DNA of 64,000 bases, taken from NCBI GenBank assembly GCA_001600615.1, contig BCKK01000009.1, positions 372,156 through 436,155 on the forward strand, written 5' to 3'. The translations under genes and the position numbers were made by a program. Positions 20,335 to 31,065 of this stretch are shown one piece after another. The DNA is from Dioszegia crocea. Lineage: Eukaryota > Basidiomycota > Tremellomycetes > Tremellales > Bulleribasidiaceae. A model generated the notes under the pieces. It saw only the letters and a program-made list of their open reading frames with translations. It was not told the DNA's origin and did no database searches. Position 1 is the first letter of the stretch; each line of letters begins with the position of its first letter.

Positions 20335-23300
20335 ATGTGGTTACTCACAGCCGTAGGAGCAGTCCATGGCCAGAACCGTAAGCTGAACCAAAAAGATACC
20401 CTCCCTATCGACCCAACAGCTCATTCAGCCAGACTTCACCTATGTCCTCGAGAAGAATAAGGTCTACACTATAGGCCGAGATCGAGCATGCGATATACGG
20501 TTCGAGGACAAGAGTGTGCGCCCGAGAGAGTGGACATTGAATGTTGCAGACTGGGATCCGACAAATGTGAGCCTTCCTCTTCGAACCGACGACAGTAGAA
20601 GTCGGCTAAATTTGGCAGCCAACCAAACCGCCAGAGCTGCTCTTCAAGGTCGAACCCAAGAAGGATGGCTCGATTCCCCTACGTAACGCTTTGGCGCCTC
20701 TCGATGACGATGCAGATGGCTCGATCGTCAGGGAGCACTACGAGGTTAACGCGGTGCAGGATACAGGTGTATATATGGATGATTTGCAAGGCTTGGACAT
20801 CAACGCTGCCAATTGGTTCTTGTGAGTTATCACTTATCCCTCCGACAATAGCTGACTAGCAGCGTCAAATGGGTGGATGTGTGTCTGCAGTATGACCAGA
20901 TGAAGGATGAGCCCGAAGAGACCAAAGCCACCCTCGGCCGATACTGTACGTTTGCCCCTCTCTCACCTTTGCGTACTAGCTGAACAGTCAGGCGTGGCAT
21001 ACACCGAATCTTTCAACGTCGCACAACCCCCAAATCTAGTCATCTCGCAGACATACCAATCAAGTCACGCTTGCGGCTTCGCAATATGCTTCGGTGTCCG
21101 AATCCTATCACCGGCCTACCTCCACTCTCTTCTCGCCGCCATCAACGCCAGCTGGAAACAAGTCGCCGATAGCCAGGATAGTTTCAAAATGCCGGATGAG
21201 ACCATTCCGGAGTTCCGTCCTCCGTATGGAAGCAGAGTACCTGCTGCGCGGCAAGATTTAGAGGGATGGCTGCCGGATCCGAGGAGGAGGAATACGTTTG
21301 CCGGCTGGAAGATTATGGGTCTGCGGCACAGTCAAGTGAGCATTTCTTGAGGGGTGGCAGTTTCTGAAGCTGACACCGACAGGCGGCTCCGGCTGAGAAG
21401 AAGTTCATGATTGCAATGGGAGCTGAATGGGATGATATTTGCGTGACCACTCCGCCCATCATGTCATCGAAAGACACCATCACTCGGATCAGCTCTTGGC
21501 TCAAGAGAGTCGAAGAGAGTGGAGACAAAGAGCATGCTATAGTAGTGGCGTTCCATGGAAGTCAGAAGGGTATCGAAGCCCTCGGCGTAGATTGGGATAC
21601 TGCCGTTGTGGAGCCTACTCTGAAGTGGGTGAAGCTTCGCGTACAAGGAGTATTCAATGCTGATCGGCAGAGCTGGTGTCCGTTATGCTGCAGGCACTAT
21701 CTGCTGGGGCTCTACAACACTTCTCAGCGTCGAGAAGTACCTGGAAGAGGTGGAAGAGAAAAAGAAGGACAAAGAGGCCGATAAAGTCCGCGTTCCATCT
21801 ACCAACGCTAGTGCTGGTCGTAAGTTGAATTTTCTTGTACATCTGATCGGACTAATCTGTTAGCTTCGACAAATACCAGACAATCCCGATCTCCCGAAAA
21901 GTCTCGAGCGGCGCCTGTCGAGACAGCGCCAGAGCCGTCATTTCCCAGCGCTACACCACAAGCACTCAAGGTCCCTTCTACATTTCCGGACGAATCGGTG
22001 GGTATTGCACAAGGTGGGCAAAGCAGCACGGAGCGAAGCGCAGATAGGGCTAGATCGCCTGAGCACCAGGCTGTTGCACGTCCGGCTCCCAAGGTGAGTC
22101 TGTTGTTGGCTCCGTTCTTGGATCAGCTGCTGACGCTCAATAGCCCCTGAAGAGACGGGTAGGCAAGCCAATAACGAAAGACCTATTCTCTATGGATATT
22201 GATGACCCGTCACCGTCAACCGGCTCGACACCTCACGGTTCGCAAGGATCGGGATCTGGGTCACGTCCCCCATCGCAATCTATCCAACTCCCTTCTGCCG
22301 CTCAGCCGTCTGTCGATACCCAGAGCGTAGTAAGTTGCTCCTCGTTCCAGGCTACTGCATCGCTGACGGAACAGATGCCCTCAACGTCTGAGTTCATTGC
22401 TCCAAAGACGTCTCATCTTAAACGCCGAGCGGGCCAGCCTTCCCAACCCTTCGAACCCGTCGACTTTGCCGAAACAGGCGGATCGGCCATGTCCAGGGTT
22501 GAGGAAACACCTCAGGAGATTAAGGATCTATACGAAGCGACCAAGCGTGGACATCTACCTCCAGCATCTAAGCGAAGCCGGGTCGTCTCCTCGGATTCAG
22601 CCCGACATACCGATGAGGACAGTCAAAGTTCCGCAATTGCACATGCCAGTCCACCCTCTCACACATCTAGAGGGAGACAACCGGCAGCTGTCGCAAATGC
22701 AGATGGGGAGGATATCGATATGGAGATTGAGGAAGAAGGAGGGGAGCATGAGGATTTCGTTCAGAAGACATTAAGGGAAGTGGCGGCGAATAGGAGGGCG
22801 GGAAGGACACAGTCGGTCAGGGACGATAAGGACAAGGACAGGTCCAATATGCTTCCGCCAAAAGTACCGGTATCGAAACGTGGACGAAAATCCCCCTCTG
22901 AGGAAGTCGAAGTTGTCGAGTCGTCTTCATCCAAACGTCCTCGATTGACATCCCCAGAGAAATCTGCTCCTTCATCTACCGCCAACGGTAAAAAGTCTAA
23001 ATCCAAGACTGAAAAGGCTGAAAAGTCCAACGAGCCAACAACCGATCCGGCCTTCTTACTCGCTGTTTCCAAATCCCGGTCAAAGAAGGCCATTGATGAG
23101 ATGGATAAGGAGTTCAACAATCTCAAGATCCCCAAGGCGGCTCTGCGGCAACAGCAGAAGGATATGGAAAAGATGTATGTGCCGAGGGATTATGGGATTT
23201 TGGATGATTTCGAGGATGACCTGAGGGGGAATTTCATCCAGGTTGTGAGGAAAGATCTGTATAGGAAGGATGGAGGGCTGAAGGTTGCGCCGGTGGTGGA

Positions 23301-24258
23301 GGATGGTCGGCCGAACTTTAAGAAGTTCCAAAAGGTCAGTTTCATTGGCCTTGTTTGACGAATACAAGCTGATTATGATTAGAAAGAAAGTGTTCGGAGG
23401 ACTCCGCTGCCGCTCGTGCTCGTGGGTCCGAACAACAGTATTGAGGAGGAGGATGAGATGGGCGAACGTGAGTTGAAAGATGCCCGATCATTGCAGGTTC
23501 ACGAAACTGACATTACAGCCTACTGGCCCGGCGCAACCGGTAAATCCAGGACACAGATGAGCCAAACTCAAGCCCTCAATGGCGAGAACGAAGATTCACT
23601 TCCACTCCTCCCTCGCGGCCGCGCGCGCAAACTCCTCACGCAGAACGAAGAGGAAGAAGAGGACGACTTGCCTCCTCTACCTTCAACGAACCATCGCCGG
23701 CTCATATCGGATAGTCAAGCCTCCGCTCCGCCGGCCTCTCGAACCACCCAGCGTAAAACACGGGCAGCGAGCACGATTAGCGAAGCTGAATCTGTTGCCT
23801 CGGCCGGTGCATCTACTAGGGGAAGTAGATCAGGAGCGGCCAGTAGTGCGAAATCATCAGCTACTGTGGGCAGGGGGAAGAAGACGGCGGTAATTGTGAT
23901 TGATGATAGTGATGAGGATGAGACGGGTGGAGTGAAGTTTTCAGCTACGGATTCGGGCTCTCGGACGGGCGGTCGGTCGGGTGTCACGGGCACAGCAAGT
24001 AGGCGAACAAGGGGGACGACGGATGATCCACCGCCTAGTGCATCGGCTTCAGTGTCGGCGACGACGTCGGCGTCAAAATCGGGGAGGAGTAAGGCGGGAC
24101 AACAGCCGACTAGTACTGCTACGGTCGGAAGGAGGAAATTGCTCGTTGCGGATGATGACGATGACGAGATGGTAAGCTCCTTTGTTAGACTGAGGAAGGG
24201 TTAGGTTCACGCTTCGCAGGTGTACCAGGCTGCTCCAAAGAAACGAAGATTAGGTTGA
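20335..24258 (+). CDS. NBS1: Nbs1/nibrin-like subunit of the Mre11-Rad50 complex
   Basis: This is a DNA double-strand-break sensor subunit acting in the nucleus. The proposed start MWLLTA matches the usual nibrin beginning and splices (donor at 20353) to LIQPDFTYVLEKNKVYTIGR, a divergent FHA domain. BRCT-like modules follow (PPNLVISQTYQSSHACGFAI; RRNTFAGWKIMGLRHSQ, then KKFMIAMGAEWDDICVTTPP). A long disordered Ser/Pro region leads to DDFEDDLRGNFIQVVRKDLY and GRPNFKKFQKKS, which fits the Mre11-binding motif. The protein ends in an acidic patch and VYQAAPKKRRLG, resembling the ATM/Tel1-recruiting tail. About 1,000 residues. One problem: between LKWV (about 21630) and SFAYKEYSMLIGRAGVRY the frame shifts by one base without a usable splice site. 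An alternative start is the ATG at 20371. Confidence 0.83.
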
Positions 24259-24732
24259 ACCGTTGAACGTGTATATGCTCTACGTCGTTAGGTCTGCGGA
24301 TCGCAGGATCGCGATTTCGCCTATATCTCGACAGATTCGGTCTCGCACAGCGTCTCTGATGTTCCACGATACTCACTGATGCAATTGCCGCTTATAGCTT
24401 GCGCGACGCTCCTCGACGGTACGTTGCTGCCCACTGTAACATACTCTACTGAGTAGGTCACCGGTGATGTCCGCGTGCATTTGTCCTCATGTCACCGTAC
24501 AGTGGTAACGAAGCACAATGGAAGGATCCTTTGTACTTACTCCTTTTCGCTAATCGCAATTACATCCCAAATGTATCGCACCCATTCCTCCTTTCTACTT
24601 CGCCTTCCTTTGTAAGCAGACTGACCCAAGCTCATCATTTACATATAGAAGCCACAATGATCCTCCTCCTATTCGCCATACGAGTCCTAGCCAAGCCAAA
24701 CCTCCTCTTCTACTAGATCGAAACTCGCCATT
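24259..24732. other. Intergenic region upstream of the P450 gene
   Basis: No gene is supported. It contains the 3' end of the Nbs1-like gene and the P450 promoter; no clear TATA box was seen. Confidence 0.4.
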
Positions 24733-26740
24733 ATGCTCACCAACGCCGAGACTGCCGGCTCTCTGATCATACAGTACCCCGCCTGCTCAGCCATCTGTAC
24801 TGCGCTGGCCGGACTGGTGATTTGGCTCGTATATCGCTGTCAAGACAGGTAAGTCTCCTCCGTTCCCACTCATCGCTGCACAGTGCAAAGTGGGCACGCG
24901 GCTGATCAAGCAGGAAACCATTCGCGCCCCTTCCCGTGATTGGTCATCTCCATATTTTCCTCTCCCGACATCGATGGGGCCATCTGGATTGGTTCCTCGC
25001 TTCCTCAAAGTATCACTCGGGTCTTCACGCTCTGGTGCAGTGCCCTGCAGGGAGCGACCAAGCAATCACACATGCGCAGGATGGACTTGCGCCTACTGGG
25101 CTAAGCTGGGACATCAAGATTCCCGGAATGCACACTACGATTTTCACGTCTGATCCAGCGTGAGTGCCGATCTAAGTCCGCCGGCACGAGACGAAGGCTC
25201 AAATCATAGGTGCATCAAGTATGTCCTAGTCACGAAAGCTAAGGAGTTCTCAAAGACCGCACTGTTCGCCAAGTTCACCCAGGATCTCTTTGGTAAGTGC
25301 CACCTTCGAGCTGTAAGCCTTTCTGCACACTGACGATGCAGGCAAGAGGTGAGCGCTATGTTTTTGAGATTGACATTTGCCCTATGGCTCAGAGTCAATC
25401 CATCAGTAGTCAGTCAGCTGACTCCTGCAGCATCCTGTTGGCGCAGGGACCTCAGTGGTTACGACAACACCAGGCCGGGAAGATATTCGCCCTCCCCTCC
25501 ACCCTTGCTCACATTCACGATGCCTTACTCCCTCGAGGACTGGACGTGATGCTCGCAAGACTCGACGAGGCTGCTGCGATGGGAAAGACTATAGACTTCC
25601 AGATCTGGGCCAAAGATCTCAATCTCGCAGTTCTAGGACCAATGGCTTTCGAAGTAAGTCCACATCCCGCGTAATCTTAACTACATTCCCTGAAGACTGC
25701 TGACAAGAGCAGGTCGATCCCGAAATCCTTCTAGCCCGCCTTGCCAAGCCCTTTGATGCGTGCCTCACTCATATTGCCGACCGATTCGGGAACCCCCTGT
25801 GGCAACTCACCGAAAGCTTCAGCGCCAGTGGCCGAAGGTATCGCAAAAATCTGGCTGACATCAAGGCGCTATCGCTGGAGCTTGTCGAAAAGATTCTGGA
25901 GCGGATCAAGCGGGAGGAGGAGGCGCGCGCCGAGTCTGGAGATGTTGACTCAGACGAGAGAGGCACAAGCTTGGTACAGGCTTTGCTAGACGCTGGAGTC
26001 TCGGACCCTGATGAAATTGCCGATGCTTTAATCAGCTTCGCCATTGCTGGTATGTCTGTCACTCCAAAATGAGAACATTGTTGAGATCTTACGGACGCTG
26101 ACTTCCAGGCCGAGATACAACGGCGCACGCAATGACGTGGGCTCTCTATCAGCTATTAGAGAATCCTTCTACTCTTTCCGACCTCCGATCCTCGCTCGAG
26201 ATTACGCCCTCGCCTCTGCCCGCGATACAGGACGATGGCAGAGCCACGACCCTCTCGATCCTCCCCGTACTAAACCAGCGATTCCTCCTGCTATCCGACA
26301 TTTGCGCCGAAAGCCTCCGACTACACCCTCCGCTCCCAACGGAGCTCACTCAGCACATCGGGAAAGACCCGCTGCTTCTCCCCTCGGGCCAACTTGTCTT
26401 ACCCGGGCAGATCGTCACGTGGTCGCCATGGGTCATGGCCCGTTTGCCCTCAGCGTGGGGTAACTCTGCATCGACGTTCGATCCCAGCCGTTGGGCGCGA
26501 ATGAGAACCACAGGCGAGAGGAAGAGCGTGTACGAATTGCCAACCTTCCATGCGGGACCCAGAGCCTGTCTAGGCAAAGACCTGGCCAAGGTCATCATGC
26601 TACGCTCGTTGGAGGCTATTGTCAGGCGGTATGATATTCTGGGCGTGGGTGAGAGGGAGGGAAAGCTGGGGGTGGGGTTTACTGGGGAGATGGACGGCGG
26701 ACTGAAGGTCCGATTGGAGCTGAGGAAAGGGGTGATGTGA
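24733..26740 (+). CDS. Cytochrome P450 monooxygenase
   Basis: This is a membrane-anchored heme oxygenase, probably in the ER. A hydrophobic anchor (IIQYPACSAICTALAGLVIW) is followed by the proline hinge PFAPLPVIGHLHIF. The I-helix has AGRDTTAHAMTWALYQL, the K-helix ESLRLHPPLP with the ExxR motif, and the heme loop FHAGPRACLGKDLA with the axial Cys. The AGRDTT and FxAGPRxCLG forms resemble the CYP52/CYP63 group, which oxidises alkanes and fatty acids, but the substrate is not known. Splicing between DLFG and SILLAQGPQWLRQHQ needs a 7-base exon (25342-25348). The other introns are conventional. About 555 residues. No P450 reductase or biosynthetic cluster is adjacent. Confidence 0.92.
25342..25348 (+). 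other. Predicted 7-base microexon in the P450 gene
   Basis: The upstream exon ends in DLF plus one base of Gly, and the downstream exon starts with two bases of Ser before ILLAQGP. GCAAGAG, bounded by GATGCAG acceptor and GTGAGC donor, supplies exactly the missing codon pieces (Gly, Lys, Ser). Reading through its donor in this frame gives TGA. Confidence 0.7.
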
Positions 26741-27276
26741 GTTGCCATGCGTCCGTTCCAGATATGCGGAGTGTACTATGATACCCCTTTTGTTGCAAAC
26801 GAATATGCGGACGAGTTTCGGGTTCACGCCTGTAAAGGAAGGCGAGCAATAGCGCATTCGGCCAATGTAACCTTGGATAAACCGCTCAGGATGGCGTGCG
26901 GCAATGAGTTGAGAGCATTGAGTACAAGACTTGCGCTCCGGGATGTTCATTGATAGCCGTACAGTGGTGGATCATCCACGAGACCTCACCAGACCGGACC
27001 GTCCAACATATGTACTCCGCTCGGACGCAAAAGTTCAGGCACGACCGTGTTTCAGGAGCGTTTCAGCGAGGAATGTGGATTACGTGATATTGATTACAGA
27101 TTTACGGAAGATTGCGGGCGGCGTCATCGGCGGCGCGGAACGAATGCTGGAATCATTGCAAGCGGATAAATTTCTCAGCCTTTTGTCGTCGTCCATCATC
27201 TTCATTGCCATCCAGTTAATTGCTATCCATCCCCGCCTTCAACTGCTCATAACACAAGTCTTAACGCCTGACGATC
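26741..27276. other. Intergenic region between P450 and Rcf2
   Basis: No supported gene. A 154-codon plus frame at 26931-27395 overlaps the first Rcf2 exon out of frame and has no family resemblance. Confidence 0.4.
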
Positions 27277-28173
27277 ATGCCTGGCCACTTCGAAGAAGTC
27301 CGAAAGGTGAGCAGGCTCGATTCCGAAAATTCCTCGAGCTCGGTCCCCCTGGAACGTTGCTGATGCCTCCAGACCTCCGGTCTCAAGAAAGATGACCAAG
27401 AAGCCTATCGTCAAGCAGTACTTGCCGGTGGAATCAAGGGAACGGTCCTAGCACTAGGTCTCGCAGTCCCTCTTCACTTCATTCTCCGCCGCCGACCGAA
27501 TTATAATGCCATTCCCATCACTCTCAAAGCCTTCGGTTACGTCTGTTTAACAGTCCCGACCATCTCTATCGCAGCAGAGAAGGCTGGAGAGGGATTTATC
27601 CGCAGCACTTGGTCTGGAACTGGGAAGAACGAGCTGGATCGGGAAGCTCAGCGGGCGGCGGAGCGATGGGAGTCTTTAGGCACCTATCAGAAGGCACAGG
27701 ATTGGGGATCGAGGCATAAGTGGGGCTTGATTGGGGCTGCGTGAGTCATTGTCCGTCTTTCGAATGAGCAGGATCCCTTGGCTGATGGGCATAGTTGGGC
27801 AGGATCAATGGGTATTGCTTTCGCCCTTGTAGCACGTACCCCTCAAACCTTTTCGCAAAAGGTATGTCTTCATCATCTCGCAGACTGGCAATCGCTGACG
27901 ATACAGCTCGTGCAAGCGCGTATGTGGGCACAGGGGTTGACAGTCGGGACCCTCATCTCCTCCGCCCTCATCGCTGGTGTTGGAACCACCGACAATGTCA
28001 TCGTCGAGAGCAGGGCAGATCACTCATGGGCCGATATTCTAGGTATGTTCACGCTCAGTGTTGCGCAGCTGGGTGGCGATGAACCGTTGCTGACTTTGGC
28101 AGAGCAAGAAGGCCAGATCAAAAAGTCCGAGCTGGACAGGATCAGGGGTACGATCGAGAAGAACAGGCGATAG
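27277..28173 (+). CDS. RCF2: Respiratory supercomplex factor 2 (HIG1 domain)
   Basis: This inner-membrane mitochondrial protein associates with complexes III and IV. Five exons give about 225 residues, the size of yeast Rcf2 (224). The first exon is only ten codons (MPGHFEEVRK). QEAYRQAVLAGGIKGTVLAL begins the first hydrophobic region, then ITLKAFGYVCLTVPTISIAA forms a second. After a soluble loop, the HIG1 domain has WAGSMGIAFALVARTP and QKLVQARMWAQGLTVGTLIS, which aligns with the QARMYAQ signature of the family. The tail is charged (IKKSELDRIRGTIEKNRR). Introns follow the local GTATGT/CTGAC pattern. Confidence 0.9.
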
Positions 28174-28531
28174 AGCCTCAAGATATACAAAAGCATGAAT
28201 CCCTTGTCCGCCCTTGAGATCATCGATAAACCTGCCGCTGGAGTCGGTCACTCATGAAACGCCCACTAGCCTCCCGTTCCTGAGTATCGCTCGCTTCCAT
28301 CATGGCAAACGACAAATGATAGACCCTGGCCTCCTATGCCTCACCACCTTAAGACCTTCCAAGCCTCGCCCTTGACTGACTTTCGATATGACGGTGATTC
28401 GATATGATGGAGAGAGATTGTTGCATACGTCTGGACGAGTCAGCACCCCTCCCACATGTGCGTTTAAAAAGAACGGCCACAAATCCACTCACAGATGAAC
28501 CTAATCGGGCTTACGACCCAAGCTTCACACT
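28174..28531. other. Convergent intergenic region, Rcf2 / F-box gene
   Basis: It contains the 3' ends of the two convergent genes. No other feature is seen. Confidence 0.4.
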
Positions 28532-30539
28532 TCACACCTCTCGGGCTACCAAATAACGAGGGTTCATACTCTGCTTGTACTCGTAGCCAGCCTGTTCTAG
28601 TCAGCGAATGTCAGGCGCGAATGTCAGGCGGACTACTCTTGATAGCATCATATAGCTTACCCAGCTATGATTCGATGCGACAGGATTCTGCGCCATCCAC
28701 TCCTGCAACACTTGCCAGGCAGCCGGACCAACTTTCACGCCCCGCCGCTCCCACTGTTCCGTCGTAGCCCCTTCAACTATCCTCATGCGCTCTATGACCT
28801 CCACAGGTATCATCCTGCCCTCGAAATCCGTAAAATCGAACCACATCTGCTTTTTCATGTATTTGAATGTCTTCTCGTGCTCGTGCGCGTCAGAGCCCTG
28901 ATATGTCATGCTCGTGTAGGTGAATCTGTCCGAGTAGTCACCTGCACCCGACTCATCGTCCGGCTCAACATCTGAATCGTCGGTGACCCTATCTGAGACC
29001 TCGGTGATCTTCAGGAAGAGCCGGACGTGAAGGAGCTCATGTTGGCCGTGGATGTACGAAGCTTCCGAGCCCGTGTAGCCTTTGGTAGCTTCCAGATCGT
29101 CGAGCTTGCCAAAGACGTCCGTACAGTCACAGGTATTGAAAGAGCTCGGATCGTGTCCGAAGACGCGTAGAAGAGGATTGCTGAATATCGAAAGCGCAAA
29201 ATCGGGGAACATAGGGAGGGTCGTCGGCGAGCGGATATGGAAGTCTGAGGAGGTCATACTAGGGGTGGAGTGACTGCACGAGATGGAGCCGTCATAGAGG
29301 GCGACTTCGAGTTGTGGACAGGAGAGTGGAAGATAATGAAACTGTGGAACAATCAGCCAGATTTCCAAGGTTTTTTTTCGTAGACAAAGATCAAGTCATA
29401 CGTACGATGTCGGCGGATGGGGAGTCCATATCCTCGAATACAACTCGCTTAAGAGCTGGAAAGAGAAGAGGTTCATCTTCATCGGCATTATTCCACGACC
29501 AGTCTCTGAAGTGCCTCGCCGAGGCACCAAAGAACAGGTCGGAGAGGTCAGGATAGTCTGAAATGATTTCGAGGATGTTCGAAAACAGCTGATTTTCCAG
29601 TCGATCAGAGTACTCGCTGCACCTAATCTCGAGCTTCCTGATTTCGGGACTAGCTCTCAATAGCGAGAGTATCGGCTCGTACACGCCTATATTGTAAGGC
29701 GCACCGGGGCGCGAGAGGGAATCAGACTTCAAGCGAAGCTCGCGGATGTGGGTGGCGCGGATTTTCGGGAATTTGGGGAGCACTGGATCCGTCCAGCTGG
29801 TAGCAAGCTCGTGGTCGATGTTGGCATGGAGGGAAGTGAGGGAGGGTGCTGCATTGCAGAATACCGCGATAGATTGAGCGAAGCGGAGGGACTTCGGCCC
29901 GAGGACCAGGTGGGTCAGATTGGGAAATGACAGTCGAGCGGTGATCATGGGGATGTCAATGGTATCGATATCGATTTTCCGCCAATTGTCGAACGCGTCT
30001 CCTGAATCAAGGCGCAGTGCCCGCAAATTGGGCGCGACGCAGTCGAGAAGGTACACCATCCCGTGCGCCGAACCGGGGCGGACACATAGTCCGACCGTCT
30101 CGACCATCCTCCATCGCCTCTCGTCCCCACGCGCCAATATTTTTGACAGCTTGGTCTTGATCGCCACCCTGTGCACCTGCGCTTCGGATTTCCCGCCGTG
30201 TTCTTCGTCCACGAGGTGGTCGAGAGTTCTGGATGGTATGTACACTGAAAGGTCGCGCCAAAGTCGCTATTCGACGCATGTTGTGAGGTATTTGGATGTT
30301 CGGGCGAGCGATAGAGCGGTCGATTTGTCACAGCGTGCGGCGATATTTGTGAGGACTTCGAGGGGTAAGGAAGTGAGGGTAGAGGAAGAGCGCGAAGGAG
30401 TGGCACTCGACTGTGTTGTCAGTTCGGCTGCACTCTAAGGATGCTTGTAAGAGACAATCTGCCCCGGGCGACGGATCCAGAAGCCAGCGGTCGCGCTAAT
30501 CACGACGCTGAGGTGCATACTTACAGTCTTTGAGGTCAT
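28532..30539 (-). pseudogene. F-box protein with leucine-rich region, interrupted by an in-frame TAG
   Basis: A short first exon (MTSKT) is spliced to SSATPSRSSSTLTSLPLEVL, and the F-box continues as TNIAARCDKSTALSLARTSK, YLTTCVE, a TAG stop (30267-30269), then RLWRDLSVYIPSRTLDHL. Both sides of the stop belong to one F-box, and no intron can remove the codon without deleting the domain. The remaining frame is open for about 280 codons with leucine-rich-like segments (LRALRLDSGD, LPNLTHLVLGP-type). It is followed by two exons ending SMNPRYLVAREV. One base change from CAG (Gln) would create this TAG. F-box proteins recruit substrates to SCF ubiquitin ligases. The gene is either recently inactivated, subject to readthrough, or carries a sequence error. 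Confidence 0.65.
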
Positions 30540-31065
30540 GTTGCCGACGATTTCCAGATCTCCCACTCCGTCGAGTGCGGGGATTCTATGAAGCTGCTGC
30601 TATAAATGTCCACTCTAGACCATCAGCGCGCGGATAGCGACGCGAATGAGCGGAGAGGTACCTACCTAGTGCTCGATAGCAAAGGGCAGGTCTTCCTGAA
30701 GCAGGGCCTTAGGAGCCAATTTCAGGCCTTCTATCGGGATGCTGTCCTCTTCGCGTGGGATGCGTTTTTCGATGCCGCTGCTCTTCAGTACCAACTCCTG
30801 GTCAGTTTAGGCAGGAAAGGGCGCTCACAAATGGAGCTTTACAGATGTTCGACTATGAGTGAAGGTCACAAGGAATGAGGAGTTAGGTTTGTTGGGAGGA
30901 GTTTGGACGCGCACAGGTGTTGCAACACTACGCCCATCAATAGGTGCGGTGAACCTTGTTGTCCTTCGGATACTCCTCATTAACCCCCTATCAGAACCTC
31001 GTCGATAACCGCCCAGGAAGCAACCAGATCAGCCTGCACTGAGGCTCGCAGGTTCAAACATCAAA
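30540..31065. promoter_or_regulatory. Divergent interval, F-box gene / auxilin
   Basis: The two genes start outwards from here. Apart from the doubtful short frame at 30666-30980, nothing specific is recognised. Confidence 0.35.
30666..30980 (-). CDS. Short two-exon reading frame of unknown nature
   Basis: Upstream of the F-box gene the minus strand offers an ATG frame (MRSIRRTTRFTAPIDGRS...THSRTS). It splices with a GTAAAG donor and a CTGACCAG acceptor, in phase, to ELVLKSSGIEKRIPREEDSI and ends LLQEDLPFAIEH before a TAG. The total is about 89 residues. Composition looks coding-like, but no family is recognised. It could be an independent small gene or an eroded upstream part of the F-box locus; right after it, a frame LHRIPALDGVGDLEIVGN runs into the F-box start. 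Confidence 0.3.

Noticed and set aside
26931..27395. 154-codon plus-strand frame across the Rcf2 start
   Set aside because: It passes through the first Rcf2 exon and intron in the wrong frame; the Rcf2 model explains the region.
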